Assembly: GCA_020726505.1 (NCBI GenBank) | Contig: JAHLEZ010000030.1 | Span: 372,001 to 436,000 of the forward strand | Origin: Leptodontidium sp. MPI-SDFR-AT-0119 | Taxonomy: Eukaryota > Ascomycota > Leotiomycetes > Helotiales > Leptodontidiaceae | Direction: 5' to 3' | DNA: 64,000 nt | Part shown: in pieces, positions 22,001 to 34,244 of the stretch | How positions within the stretch are numbered: position 1 is the first letter of the stretch | Layout of the letters: each line of letters opens with the position of its first letter | Made by a program: the position numbers and the translations under genes | The notes under the pieces: model-generated | What the model saw: only the letters and a program-made list of their open reading frames with translations | Database searches by the model: none | What the model was told of the DNA's origin: nothing

Positions 22001-25000
22001 CAGTCCGTCCACCTCAAACACGGTAAAATTGAGAATTAAGTAATATATAATATCTGTCTAAACCATATTATACAGTTAATTGCTAGCGTTCGAATGGACC
22101 CATTTTTATCCCAATTAGGCTAGCGGATAAGAAGTTATTATTAGATAAGTAAGGTCTTGGCGGGATCAAAATATTTTGAGATTTTATTTTTTATATAATT
22201 ATATTTTTTAAATCTGTTAATTATTTTTTAGGAATTATTTTTCTTTCTAAATTCATTATTAAATATTTTACACTATATAGTAAAAGAAAAGTTAAAGATT
22301 TATTAGTCTACCCCACTTTATTCTAAAACATTTTACTTCCCTAATAATATAAGAACTAAAAAAGTATTAACTTAAAGTTTATTAAATAAAATAACTTATA
22401 TAACAGCATATTATAAGTTTAATAAATAGTTAATAAGTGAGTGACTACTGATACTTAGTCATTAGCTTGAAAGTACTAGTTTAATTGCTTAAAAATCCTT
22501 TTTCTGTCTAGAAACTTCTTTCTTAAAATATTAATAACTTCGCTAAATTAACCTTACTATAACACTTGATAATAATAGCTAATCAAGTAACAGTTATTTA
22601 TAAGTAATTAATCTATTTTAAAGAGTATTACTGATAATTCATTTTACGCTAGTCGTATTAAGGGATTTTTCTAATTCCTATTGATTTACTATTAGCGAGA
22701 GTTACAATATTAAATATTAAACGATTACTTCTTAAGAAGATTCTAAATAAAGCACTTTTATAACTGCTAAGCTAGCTACCGTACTAACAAATAAATACAA
22801 AATCTAACTAATGAAATCAAGCTAAGTGATCTACCTCTAAGGGGTTACCCTCTAGTACTATATCGAACTCTTTCATCCACGCTTCCGTAATATACTTATG
22901 GCCGCTTTGCTTTTTAACACACCAAGCTGCTTGTTTTACGCTAAGCCCTTTCCGGTAAGCGTCCATAAAGCGTAAAGCTCTATTAATATACCTTCGAAGT
23001 GTATCAAGAGGGCAAGAATCAAGAGCTTTAAAAGCAGCTTCTCGAGCCTATAAAATAAACAAATATATAAGTAAATATATTAAAAGGGTAGGTAAAAAGT
23101 GATACATACGTCGTCAAAGGTAGTCTTCTAAACCTGTCGATAAAGGTTTTTACAGTAGGCCCAATATATCTTAATCGGGTTTAGCTCGCAATGAAACTTC
23201 GGTAAAAAGAGACACTTATAGCCTCTAGCCAATAGTATCTCTTCTAAAGCTGACTTTTGCTCAAAGAAGTCTTTGTGATTAGTTAGAATCCTTACTAAAC
23301 AACAAGTAGCTTTCTTAGTCGGAGGCTAAGAGAGGAGGTTATTACACCTCTTTTTTGCTTCTCTAGTACACTTAGTGACTAGAAGCTTTTTCCCTATAAT
23401 TAGTTAATAAAATATTCCAAAACTAACTATTAATAACGTACCGGTAAGTAAACACCCTCTCTCTACGAGAATCTGTTTAATTCCCTTTAGTGTTTCTTCG
23501 ATTATTGTCTTTTTGACCCTCTTTTTTTTACTAGGAATTTCAACCTTAATAACCTTCTTTACCTTATAGTTGAGCTCTTAAATAGTACTAACTAGCCCAC
23601 GAGCTTGTTTAACTTTACTAATATCAGGGGGAAAGTATATATCTTAAAATTAAGTTAGTATTTCCTAAATAGGAAGGTATAACTAAAATACCTTTTAAGG
23701 TAAAGGAGCTCCCCCTTCTCCAAGATTTATAGCAAAAGCGTTCAACGCTCCACTTCCCTTGCTAGCGTGAGCACTTAATTAGTCAAAAACAAAGACAGCT
23801 ACCTTATTAGGGTGCTTTTCTTCGAATATATCAATAGCTTCCGCCACTTACTCTAAGAGCTGCTTTGTATCCTAATATTCGACTTTTTGCGGCCCTCCCA
23901 GATATATGATTTTCCGAGCATCCTTTTGACTAATAGTAAGCCTCCCTTCAAGACTTATAAAGTCAGAAACGTGAATAAGACCTCCTTTACTTTTAGAGGG
24001 CATTTTTTATTAATTATTGTCTAACTAAATACAAGTAGAATAGTCTTTAGCGTGAAAATAACTCTCGTCGTAGTAGTAAATAATGTGCTCTTTCTCCCCC
24101 GGTAGTAGAGTTAGTAGAATTAGTTGTAATACTTTATTAACGTCTTCTTCGTAATTCGTAATTAACGACTAGTAAAGAGCTATTTATAGTAGGAATTCTT
24201 TTTGACGATATTTAATAACGTCTTCTCTCTCGTGGCCGTCAACGTAGACTCCTTTCTTTTCTTCGATAGCGTAAAAGCCAAGACGATTTAACTACTTATA
24301 AGTAGACGTTCTACTAAGTAGTTTCTATTCTTTTGGCTTTTTACCGACCTTATTCCGTGTACTAGTAGTATTACTAAGAAGAGGTTTTTTAAGCTTTCTA
24401 GCCGAAGTAAGTAGCCGAGGCATAATCTGCGTATTAAGGGCGTGTCGAAACCCCTTTAGTGTAACTGTAGCTAGCTTTTGAGCTAATAACTAAGCTTTAC
24501 AAGCTTTATAAACGTCTTCGTTATTAAGATAAGAGCGATTTTTTTGCTTGCCACCACGAGTTTCAATTAGTAAATAGCCGTAAGTTCGATAATAGAGATA
24601 TAAAGCTCTAATCTTTCGGGCAAGGGTTTTTCCGTTTCTAGTAGGGTGATTACTTTCGGCGACAAGTAAAGAAGCTTTGATTCTACCTCTACGAGGATTT
24701 CTTTTCAAGATATTTTGGACGTATTATTAAATAAGCGAATATTTAAAGCGTACGCGAGGAAGTAGCGGAAGGTGTTTATTATTGACTTGTTTTTTAATCG
24801 AATCGAGTACTTCTCTATAAGTTCTTGGCGTAATAAGAGACTCAGAGGTAAGATCAATAGCGTCGCTAATAAGAGAGTCTAATAAAAGCTCCCTTCGTCC
24901 ACTATTAAGAAACTCAACGTCGTTAAGATTATCTAACTTAATAGAGTTATCTTCGGCTTCGAATTCAGCCTCTACTTGAGCGTCAAAATCAGAATCTTCG

Positions 25001-26241
25001 TCGTCGTCGTTATCGTCGCTCGAATAGATATCTTCGAATATATCTTCTTCTTCAGGAGGTAAAGGTAAAGGTTTTAGCTTAAAAAAAGCAGAAAGAGGTT
25101 GTTGAGTTATTGACTTAATAGCTAAAGAGCCAACTAAGCCAGAGGGTGTTTTGTTGACTTTTTGAAGCGAAGTTTGTCGATTTATCTCTCGTTAAGCCGC
25201 TCTAGCTCGTTTACGAGTTACTGAGGATTTCTCTTTAAGAGGGGCTAATTTACTCTTATAAGAGCCTTTGGATTCTAAATTAGAAGTTAGTTATATTATA
25301 TATATATATAAAGATATTAAACACTTACTAAAAGTTAGTAGATCAATCACTTTCTCAAGTGGTATAATTAAGTTACCCTTTGAGTTGATTATTAACTGAC
25401 GAAAGTACTTAAAGGTTTTAAACTCTTTGGTAACTTCCTTCTCAATATCTAATTCGTCGATATCCTCCCTGTCTAGCCTATCCGGGCCTAGCTCTTCAAG
25501 ATCTTGATCTAAAAACTCGTTGGCTTGAGTTATATTATCTTCTTCTTCGTCCTCGCTCTCTAATTCGCTAATCACTTGAGCTCTCCTTTCTTCCTTAAAC
25601 TCTGATTCGTTGACTTGACTATTATTAAAAGCAGTAGGTGTGGTAATAGTAATAAGCTTCGTAGGGCGTAAAGGTAAGGGAATTATAGAAGAAGATTTAG
25701 GTGTTTGTTGACGTAGCCGCTTTATAATTGGCTGAATAGGCGACTTAAGAGGTGATTTAGCGAGTGTAACGCTTCTATTACGCTTTGAAGGAGCCATATT
25801 AAGTGTCGTAGAAGTGGTAGTTGAGAGAATAGTGGTGGTGGTGCTAATATTAAGGTAGAGTTGACGTTGAAAGTTGAAGATATTTCAGCTCGCTTAATAT
25901 TAAGCTAAAGAACACTAATAATCCTTAATTATTAAAACTCCACGTTTAATAAAACGTTCTAATCTATCTTATAGATCTAACTGCTAGCTTTCGAATGGAC
26001 CCACTTTTATCCAAATCGGGCTTAGTACTATAAAGTTATATCGTTGCCAAGACAAAGGGATCAAAAATTTTGAAAAATATTTTTTTCGTGATATATTTGA
26101 TAATAACTTTTTAATTACATAGTAAAATAGGAAAAGCTAAGAAGCCAAATAGCTTTATATATATAAACGCAGCTTTTCATAAGAAAATATCTCTACTTTT
26201 ATAAGGTTTGAAATTTTACCGTGTTTGAGGTGGACGGACTG
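22001..26241 (-). mobile_element. 4.24-kb DDE transposon with perfect 30-bp inverted ends, TA target
   Basis: Left end 22001-22030 reads cagtccgtccacctcaaaca plus cggtaaaatt; 26212-26241 is its exact reverse complement. TA dinucleotides flank both ends (21999-22000, 26242-26243), as in Tc1/mariner/pogo elements. The minus strand holds a long degenerate transposase. A further feature is a pair of subterminal direct repeats, 22081-22185 and 25979-26077, about 100 bp each, sharing ttcgaatggaccca and tttatcc. The element separates the promoter region of the unknown gene at 20628-21915 from its former upstream DNA. It is older than recent: the ends are intact but the coding part has many stops. 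Confidence 0.88.
22826..25797 (-). pseudogene. DDE transposase pseudogene of the 4.24-kb element
   Basis: Transcription would run from the ATG at 25797 (MAPSKRNRSVTLAKSPLK, a basic start) through an acidic region to a recognisable core. Minus-strand phrases include KRNPRRGRIKASLLVAES (24.7 kb), GVYVDGHEREDVIKYRQKEF and IIYYYDESYFHAKD (24.1-24.25 kb; first Asp), FVFD followed by LSAHASKGSGALNAF (23.7-23.8 kb; second Asp), and a C-terminal part RFMDAYRKGLSVKQAAW (22.9 kb). Stops interrupt each part. This matches a DDE endonuclease family widely spread in fungal genomes; its superfamily name is uncertain, but the TA target and CAG ends favour Tc1/mariner/pogo. The longest intact frames are 25291-25797 and 24490-24708. 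Confidence 0.75.
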
Positions 26242-26381
26242 TAGTTCTTGGAACCTTCCTCAATTGAGGTGGTTGAGGTGTGCCAGACCGACCCCAAGCA
26301 AGATTTAGATGGATAAATGTGACTGAAAATGATAATGATATGAAAATGTAAATAGGTTCAAAAAGGGACGGACGGCAATAG

Positions 26382-28435
26382 TATCCGTGGCGCTGCCATC
26401 AGGATTGGGATTCTCGGGGCGGAATAACTAGTTGTTCCGGAGGAACACCCAAACCCAGGCTTTGTTGACATGTAAACAAATCATCCAAATACCCTCTTTT
26501 TACACTCAATTCACCACCATTTCAATGAAAGAAAATACTGTCTATGATCCCACGGATAAGGGAACCCTTCGGCCTAATGCTCCTCCATTGGAGGAAGTTG
26601 GATCGAAGTTTATTCCGATGAAATTGCCTGATTTTGGCTAGGAAATCCGGCTTCCAGACCACGTCTCTCCTGACGATCCTATTACTCTTTTTACTATGTA
26701 TTATACCCCAGAAATGATCGATTAGATAGTTCAAAAGACAAATGAACATATCCGGGTACCAAAAGATCCTACATCGGAATATACACGCTGTAACGAATGG
26801 TACCCCACGTGCCCTAGGGAGATATATACCTACTTCGCTATTCGTATCTACATAACAATACATATAAAGAACGAGATTTCCGACTACTGGTCTATGAAAG
26901 AAGTAGATCCAAAACATCCTATTACACATCGGATGTATAAGAATAGGTTTCAAGAGCTCTATATACGATTTAAAATAACGGGGAATCAAGCTTCCGGACC
27001 GTACTAAAGAGTAAGTTATACATGTCCTAAATGTATTTTAATGATTTAAACGATTCTAATTTATTGGATATTAAGTGGACACACTATCGGACCACTTCCA
27101 GGCTACTAATTTGAGTGTGTAGATTCCTAGACGGGATGTTGCCGTAGACGAAATCATTATTCGGTATAAGGGGAGAGCCAAAGAGACTACTACTGTGCCA
27201 AATAAGCCTACACCTACAGGTTTTAAGGTATAGGCAGTGGCTCAAAAGGGGTTCCTTTTGTGTTGGAATTGGCACATTCCGGGAGATAGAAATGGCCCAG
27301 TCGAGGTACTTACTCCACGTGAATTAAGAGGAACAAAGACCGGAAAAGGGGGAAACAAAACATAGGCTATGGCCTTGCGACTACTCCAAAGGCTCCCTAC
27401 CCCTCCAAAAGACCACGGTTATCACGCCTATCTCGACAACCTTTTTGTTTCTACTAAATTCGTGGGTTACGCTCGACAGTGTGGATTTGGTATCACTGGC
27501 ACCTGTCGTACTAACTCGGGTATTATCTAAGACTTATTAGATTACAAGAAATCCGACGATAACGATAGCATTCCATAAGGAATAGTACATTCTTACCCTA
27601 CAATCGATAGAAAGATGGCTCATATTAAGTGGAAGGATCAAGCCTACGTGTTAATGATGTCGTCCGTCTTTTCTAGTAAAGAACCCAAGGTCTTACGCAC
27701 ACGGAAACGCCCAAAAGAGACCTCTTCTAAGGCAAAGACTTCTCGAGCAGTCTTTAGAGATAAGGCTGAAAAGGCGCTATAAATCCCTGCTATTGCAGAT
27801 GGCTACAATTACGGCATAGGAGCTGTCGACGACTTCGATCACCTGACGGCCTAGAACGCTGGTTTACGCCATATTAAGAGGGGAGGACATCAAGCAATCG
27901 AGCATTGGTTATTGAGAATAGTACTAATAAACTGCTACTTACTGGCCTCAGTAAGTAATGTGCCTTTGCCTCGACAGATCAACTTCCGCAATCAAAAAGA
28001 CTTCCGTGATCAGTTAGTCGGCTCTCTTTTGGCTATAAGAGAGACTTAATATCGCTCTCCTAAAAAGAGAATCGCGCTAATCAACCCTAGCGTTGATTCG
28101 ACCGATATCAAGAGCCACGAGCAAGTTAAGTTAGCTAAACCGTCGTGGTGTGTGGCCTGTAAAGGGGGGGAGGATCATAGACCGGCCGAAAAAAAGGGTT
28201 GCATTAGGGGAAATTGCTGCAAACAAGGGCCGTCCTTCTTCAAATCATCAAAGCATATATAGGTGCAAACAGTGTGGGGTTCATTTATGTAAAAACAGTC
28301 CTTGTTTTAGAGTATTTCATGAGTTATAACTAGAATTAGCTCTAAATCCTGAAATCTTGGCTCTCTGATTGGCCCATATTAAGCGACTTGGCGGGTGCAC
28401 TGGCCATCCCAATCCTGATGGCAGCGCCACGGATA
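26382..28435 (+). mobile_element. PiggyBac-like element 1, bounded by perfect 30-bp inverted repeats
   Basis: 26382-26411 (tatccgtggcgctgccatca, then ggattgggat) and 28406-28435 are perfect inverted repeats. They enclose the degenerate PiggyBac transposase on the plus strand. The usual TTAA target is absent; the ends read TA-TCC...GGA-TA, as in the second PiggyBac-like element at 56.6 kb. The right end lies about 150 bases before the start of the next gene (28589), so the insert is part of that gene's upstream region. Confidence 0.75.
26525..28329 (+). pseudogene. PiggyBac (DDE_Tnp_1_7) transposase pseudogene 1
   Basis: From ATG at 26525 to a stop at 28329 with many in-frame stops and shifts. 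Recognisable blocks in order: MYYTPEMID, NEWYPTCPREIYTYFAIRI and SDYWS (N-terminal helical part), VAVDEIIIRYKGRAKET with TPTGFKV-stop-AVAQKGF (first catalytic Asp; Trp codon lost to TAG), YHAYLDNLFVSTKF and GFGITGTCRTNSG (second Asp), and at the end a Cys-rich domain with CVACKGGE and YRCKQCGVHLCKNSPCF. This is the normal order of a full-length PiggyBac transposase. Most stops are TAG in place of TGG, the RIP pattern. Confidence 0.85.
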
Positions 28436-28588
28436 GACTGGCTGATTGGTTAGTTGGTGTTTTTGATCACTCGAAAGTCAAGCGAGTGAGCCAGCACAAC
28501 CTCAAGAGGCATCACGAGTGGGGGCGGGGCGTGGCGGGGTCCCCTCAACGAGACGCGTCAACACCACCCCTCACCCAGCAACAACAAC

Positions 28589-29825
28589 ATGCGAAGGAAG
28601 AACACGAACAAGATTACGACAGACCCCCTACGACAGCAATCAAACTCTCTGCGTAATATCCGCAAAGACGAGAGCAACTCGGGACAGCAATCAGACTTGG
28701 AACACGATAAACACAAGAAAGAAACCACAACCACAACCACTCCTCAGCGACATGTGAAGGACATCGCTGAAGCAAAGAAGAACCAGAACCCAGGAAATGG
28801 AAGCGCACACGTTGGCGAAGAGGCACTTGCAGCGGAAAGACGGAAAGTTGCGTCTGGAGGCAGCGAAAAGACTGGAGATACACAGGAGAGCGAGGCTGGA
28901 GAAGGACACATCAAAAGCCATGATAACCCCTTTCAACCACTTCTACAACAGATAAAGGACATCCAGAAAATATTCGGAACATCTGCAACACATACATTGC
29001 AATGGACACCAATACCAGTGGTGACAGTTGTACAGCCGCGTGTCCAACCGCTTCAGCCTCGCCCACAGATTCTCTTGCCCATAGACCAAGCCCCAAAGAA
29101 CTTTCTTTTCGCCAACAACTACCAACCGCTCGCCGCATGGCAATGGGCCCTACAATTCACTGTAGGCTGCAGGTGTGTCGCAGGCCAAGCAATGCAGAGA
29201 CAAAGTCTGCGATGTCGCCAGTAAGCTTTCTTTCATTTTGTTTTCCCAGCTGCCACTCACCTCGTTTTCATCGCTGATATCTGTTTGTGCAGAATCGATC
29301 CAGACTCGTCTTGGGAATGTGCGCTCCGGAGCGGTGATTGTAGGATGTGGCATCTTTCAAGCGTCTTGACGAATTCTCCACCGGATGCTACAAGGGCCGA
29401 GATCGTTCGAGGAGGGGTTGTATACCACACAGGAGACACTTCCTCAGTTCGGCCTGGGGATAGCCATGGGAAATTCCTGCCAGGCGAAATGTTGTGTGCT
29501 TTGACTATCATCTTGCGTCAGCTATTCCACCTACCAGTCGAGACCAAGCGTCCTTCACCCGACATTTCCGTAAGTTCTCTCGATGTATTTTAATGAAGGC
29601 CCCTCTAACCACAACCAACAATAGGCGCGAATCGTCAGTATCACTTCCTCGTTCCTTCGAGTTCTCGAGATACGATATAACACCGATACCCATGGCATTA
29701 CTTGTGAAGTTTTGACTTCAGGGAACTTGTCTTTTGTTAAGGAACAAGCTGATACGGTGGATTCAGAGTGGATTACAGCCATTGAGCTTGCGCTAGATAT
29801 TCAGAGTAGTATTCCATTTTGTTAA
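28589..29825 (+). CDS. Unknown fungal protein, three exons
   Basis: Exons 28589-29220, 29293-29569 and 29625-29825 sum to 1110 nt, giving 369 aa; introns have GTAAGC...CAG and GTAAGT...TAG borders and the phases fit. The ATG at 28589 has a good context (caacaacATG). The N-terminal half is low-complexity and charged (Lys/Glu/Thr-rich, TTTTTTPQRH, then AEAKKNQNPG), followed by a Pro/Gln-rich segment and a more ordered C-terminal half with EIVRGGVVYHTGDTSS, ALTIILRQLFHLPVE and ARIVSITSSFLRVLEIRY. I do not recognise a domain. The PiggyBac-like relic 1 ends about 150 bases upstream. Gene structure is well supported; function is unknown. Confidence 0.65.
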
Positions 29826-31250
29826 AGTAGAATTCTGGTAAATTATGTGTAATGTATTAGTATGGGTACGAGAGTAACCGTGGCGGAGAATAGTATTATT
29901 AAGTAATCAAAACTTTTTAATTTGATTCTCTCAGCCTCGTAATAGAACCTATTTAGGAAGTTAATTTAAAAAGGTAAATATAAACCGTTACAAAAATATC
30001 CTCGGCCAAATAATAGTCTATGTAACAATCATCAAGGACCTGCGTAAGTTCAACATCTTCCATTCTTAGTCATCTCATTTCTCCACATGCAAAACGTGAA
30101 TCTTCCAGCACCGAGCCGTTTGGAATGATAGTCTCTTACAACGATTGGGCTGTGTCCGACGGCTTCATACCGCCAATCATGACTTCCATGGCTCTTGTAG
30201 TGGGATGACGGTCTTTAGCATGTGTGTTTTCATTCCTCTTGACAAAACGTCTAGGAGGAGGCCTATGGATTCGAAACTACACAGGTAATAGGAGGCTACA
30301 AAAATCGACGCAACACTGGAGAGGCTTGGCCGTAGAACAATTCGAAATTTTCGAGGGGTGGGAGCTGGCGGTTGATATTCGGTCGGCTCATATTTCGAGG
30401 CACAATCGATAATTGGCAATGCAATCTATTGTAATCGTCGATTATGGTTCGACCATCTCAATAATCTTCGGACCGCGAAGTGTATTTGATGGGGTTCTTT
30501 TTTGAAGGACGAACAGCCCCCACAGCATTCTCAGCCTCAAATGCTGGCGGTTGCTCCCTGTCTGTAAGTGGCTAGGTGTTTGGGACGTTCGCCAATCATG
30601 CATAGAGGCAGCATTTTGCTTTGCATGTATGAGTCTGCCTCCAGGATGCCGGACCACCATGCTCTCTCTCTCCTAGCAATGAGGTGAACACCACTTTCCA
30701 CATTCAACATCGACGGCCTGCTCCCAACGATTCTTCGATTAGAATGCATGTTATGTGCCCTCATGTCGCTCAAACCATCCCCGCTTACTGATCCCGAAAG
30801 CACTGGAAAATCACCACGATAGAGCAGCTTTCAAACAACCTAGCCGAAACCGCGACATCCCTCGGATCTTGGAATACTTCGTATGCGCTTGAAAGCTGTT
30901 CATGCCACAGGGGGTGGTGGTGTGGGCTCGGACCCTGCGGTCTACGCTAACGACTGTGCAACGAGCTGTATGCAGCCCAAAAAAAGGGTTCTGAACAGTG
31001 CACACGTTGATTGGGGCCGCGTTTCAAGATGCCTATTCAGCTCACCGAGAAGGAGCCATCTCCCCGCTAAACGCTAATTGCTTTACCGCTTTGCCGTAGC
31101 ATTGATGCCCCTGACTTTTCAAGTCTTGGTTCATTTCTCTGTGCAGTAAATGAGGACTTGTGTCCTAACACAAGAAGCATTCATATCGTATACTGGTCTT
31201 TTGCATTAATCCACGGGATTCTTCCATGGAGGGCTATTCCACGTCACCAG
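29826..31250. other. Intergenic region, no supported gene
   Basis: About 1.4 kb of moderate GC between the unknown gene and the caspase/methyltransferase gene. Frames of up to 88 codons on either strand have no recognisable features and no consistent splice pattern. It holds the promoter of the downstream gene. Confidence 0.5.
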
Positions 31251-34244
31251 ATGACGACCTCAACGTTCCAAGAAGGATTTGAAGAAATGTCGCAAGGAAT
31301 GGATGGCGGCTCTTATAACACAAGGTCTGTCTTCGCCGATATTACATTGTTCCTAAACTGAAAGGTTCTTTCAGCATATATCCGAATGGTAGAGAGCTTG
31401 ATACTGAGGAGCCGAATTCTTTCCAGGTCATTGAGGAAGAGAGCTCTGACAGCCATGATTCTGGATTCTACGAAAGAGGGCTTCCAAACGAAAGACCCTC
31501 GGACGTACCACCCACATTGAACGAGATTGATCAGTGGCAGCGCCACATCAGTCTGCAGCAGTTTGCTCAAAATCTCCAACTTGCCGCCAATTCGGTTTAT
31601 CCTAATGAAACTCATTCTAGATACTCTAGGGTGTACGTTCTCATATTTTGCTGGGAAAGTGAAGATCCCAGACTACCAGTCTCTCATGAGATAGCCGAAC
31701 TGATAAAAGTTCTCGATGAGATATATCACTACGATATCGAGGTTTTCCGCATTCCAGAGAAACGCAGCCACGCTAGAGTCAGTGAGAGAGTGAACGCATT
31801 TGTAGCAATAAATGACGATTCTAAGGATGACCTCAAAATTGTGTATTACGCAGGTCATGGTAGGTCGTCTAAAACTAGAGACCTGGTATGGACTAGGTGC
31901 GTTATGAAACCTTTGAGTGCCTCAATATCCCCAGATCTACGGCCAAGAGCTGTTCCCTGTACCAACAAATCTAACTTTAATCGGACGTTAGTCGTCCATC
32001 CAAGAATGGTGAAAACTGTTGCACTGTTACTTGGACCGGCATACAGAAAGCTTTAGAGCAAGCGGAAAGCGACGTTCTGATCTTGCTCGACTGTTGTTCT
32101 TCAGGGATCGGGAATGCTGCTGAAGGGAATGGGGTTACAGAATTGATGTCCGCATGTGCCTTTGATGTCACAGCGAATGGTGTTGGCCACTACTCTTTCA
32201 CGAAAGCACTCACGACAGAATTGCGCCTTCTGAGCCAGAAACGATCATTTCCAGTGGTGGAGCTTTATACCCACATATATTGTCGTGCACAGCATCATAT
32301 GGCTCAGGGGCTCGAGAACGAGCGTTATCCTGCGCCAATCCATCTGCTGCTCACGAGAGACGAAAACTTTCCCAGAAGTATACAATTGTCGATTCAGGAT
32401 GCCCCCCATGCCCAGCTTGCGAGTTCGGATGTCCACACACTCCAAGATACTATCGAGTTGAAAATGAAGAAACGAAGGCTATCTATCGAATCTCTCGAGA
32501 CCCCAGTATTGTCTAACAAGCGCCCCTGTCTGACTGAAGCCGGGCTGGACACTTCGAATGAGACGAGCTTAACATCTTCACTAGACAATAATCGTCTTGA
32601 CGCCCACTCTACATGCCAAGGATTATCGTCCTTTGAGGCTGACTCATCGACTGCCGAGTCAACGCTTGATAGGAGCAGTTCACGCCAATTACCTCAACTT
32701 CGGCAGTCACATGGGCCTCGACTCCTATTCGCAGTTAGATTAGAAGAGAACATCCGAGGAGAAGATTTGTCGATAGATTTCTTTTCCGACTGGCTCCGTC
32801 TGATACCTGCAATTGCACGGGAGGTCAGGGTGGAGGCAGCATTTGAATGCAACTCCACTCTCGTCCTTGTGTCGCTTCCGCTTTGCTTGAGATCTTACCT
32901 TCAAAGCCACCCCGCTGTTCTTTCTCTTGGGCCAATCAAGTCCACGAACATGATAACGGAAGGCTACATACGAACAACACGAGCGATAACCAGTGGGATC
33001 TCGAAACGATCGGCCAAGGTGGTTAGAATTGAGAACGGTGAAGCGGAAGGATGTATTGAAGATAGAAGTGTGTCACCGGACTCAGCGTGTTTTACCCCAA
33101 CCTCATGCGTCCCTCTACAGTCGGATATTATGAATTATATATACGAGAATGGTAGAAGATATCATGCTTTCAAAGCCGGTCGATACATGTTCCCGAACGA
33201 TCAAGCCGAGTTGGATCGCCTAGATTTGCAACATTACTTGTTTTTGGAAACCTTCAACGGGAAATCTTATCTCTCTCCTCTACATTGGGAGAACAATATT
33301 CACCGAGTACTTGATGTTGGCACTGGTACTGGTCTCTGGGCTATAGAAATTGCGGATGCGCATCACGACGTTGAAGTCGTTGGCGTAGACCTTAGCCCGA
33401 TCCAAACAACATTGGTTCCCCCTAACCTTCAATTCATAATTGATGACTTGGATAGTACAGGCGAAGAAGGATCTGAGAACTGGAACTTTCACCATAAATT
33501 TGATTTCATCTACTGTCGTATGATGAGTGGCTCGTTTCAAAACTGGCCAAGGTTCTTCTCAAACGCCTTTGAGTAAATCTCACTTTATACCGTTCGAATA
33601 ACACCGCTAACGGCTACAGTAATTTGACTCCAGGGGGCTATCTCGAGGTTGTAGATATCTGTCTTCCGGTCTGTGAGAATGATGGGCCATTACCGGAAGA
33701 TAGTGCATTGTTCAAATGGTCTCGTTTCATGCTCGACGCCAGCAACAAGGCCGGGGTTTCCATGAACAGCGCAGCATCGTACAAGTTGCAGATGGAGAGT
33801 GCCGGTTTCTGTAATGTGGTAGAGACACGTTTCAAGTGGCCACATGGCACCTGGGCCCACGGTGCCAAGCATAAAAGTTTGGGTATGTGGATAATTGACT
33901 CCAGTTCATAGCATCGATGCCTCATTTGCAGACGTCTGATGTAGACCACCATTCAATTAGCCTGAGATTATAACGATCTGACATGAATAACAGGGATGTT
34001 GAGCAGGCGCAATATGCTAGATGGAATAGAAGGGCTCAGCATGGCACTCTTCACACGTGTCTTAGCTTGGTCAAAAGAGGAAGTTGATGTCTTCCTGGCC
34101 TTCGTCAAAATGGAATTGCAACGGGACAGCCTCCACGCTTACTGGGACTTGTGAGTACCCGATTCTCTTAATTCCGAGTTTCGCGCAACAGAATATGGCT
34201 GATGTTTGATTAGATATGTGGTCTATGGTCAGAGGCCCGAGTAA
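31251..34244 (+). CDS. Caspase-like (C14) protein fused to LaeA/TAM-type SAM methyltransferase
   Basis: Six exons: 31251-31324, 31375-31896, 31992-33572, 33620-33882, 33994-34150, 34214-34244; they sum to 2628 nt, exactly 875 codons plus stop, all introns GT-AG with matching phases. Residues 1-75 form an acidic leader. A caspase-like domain follows: VYVLIFCWESEDPRL, IVYYAGHG with the catalytic His at about 186, and LILLDCCSSG with the catalytic Cys at about 234. The fungal caspase tail region RLLFAVRLEENIRGEDLS...STLVLVSLPLCL is at about 420-480. Then comes a Rossmann methyltransferase: YENGRRYHAFKAGRYMFPND, SAM motif VLDVGTGTGLWAIEIAD (about 637-653), FDFIYCRMMSGS, LTPGGYLEVVD, and the family ending YVVYGQRPE. 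The Cys motif and the SAM motif lie in one uninterrupted 1.58-kb exon, so the fusion is not an artefact of joining exons. Caspase-like proteins act in fungal cell death and allorecognition; TAM methyltransferases relate to LaeA. A joint role is inference. Confidence 0.88.

Noticed and set aside
31517..33911. Two separate genes: caspase-like and methyltransferase
   Set aside because: There is no intergenic gap, stop or start between them; one exon carries both the catalytic Cys and the SAM motif.
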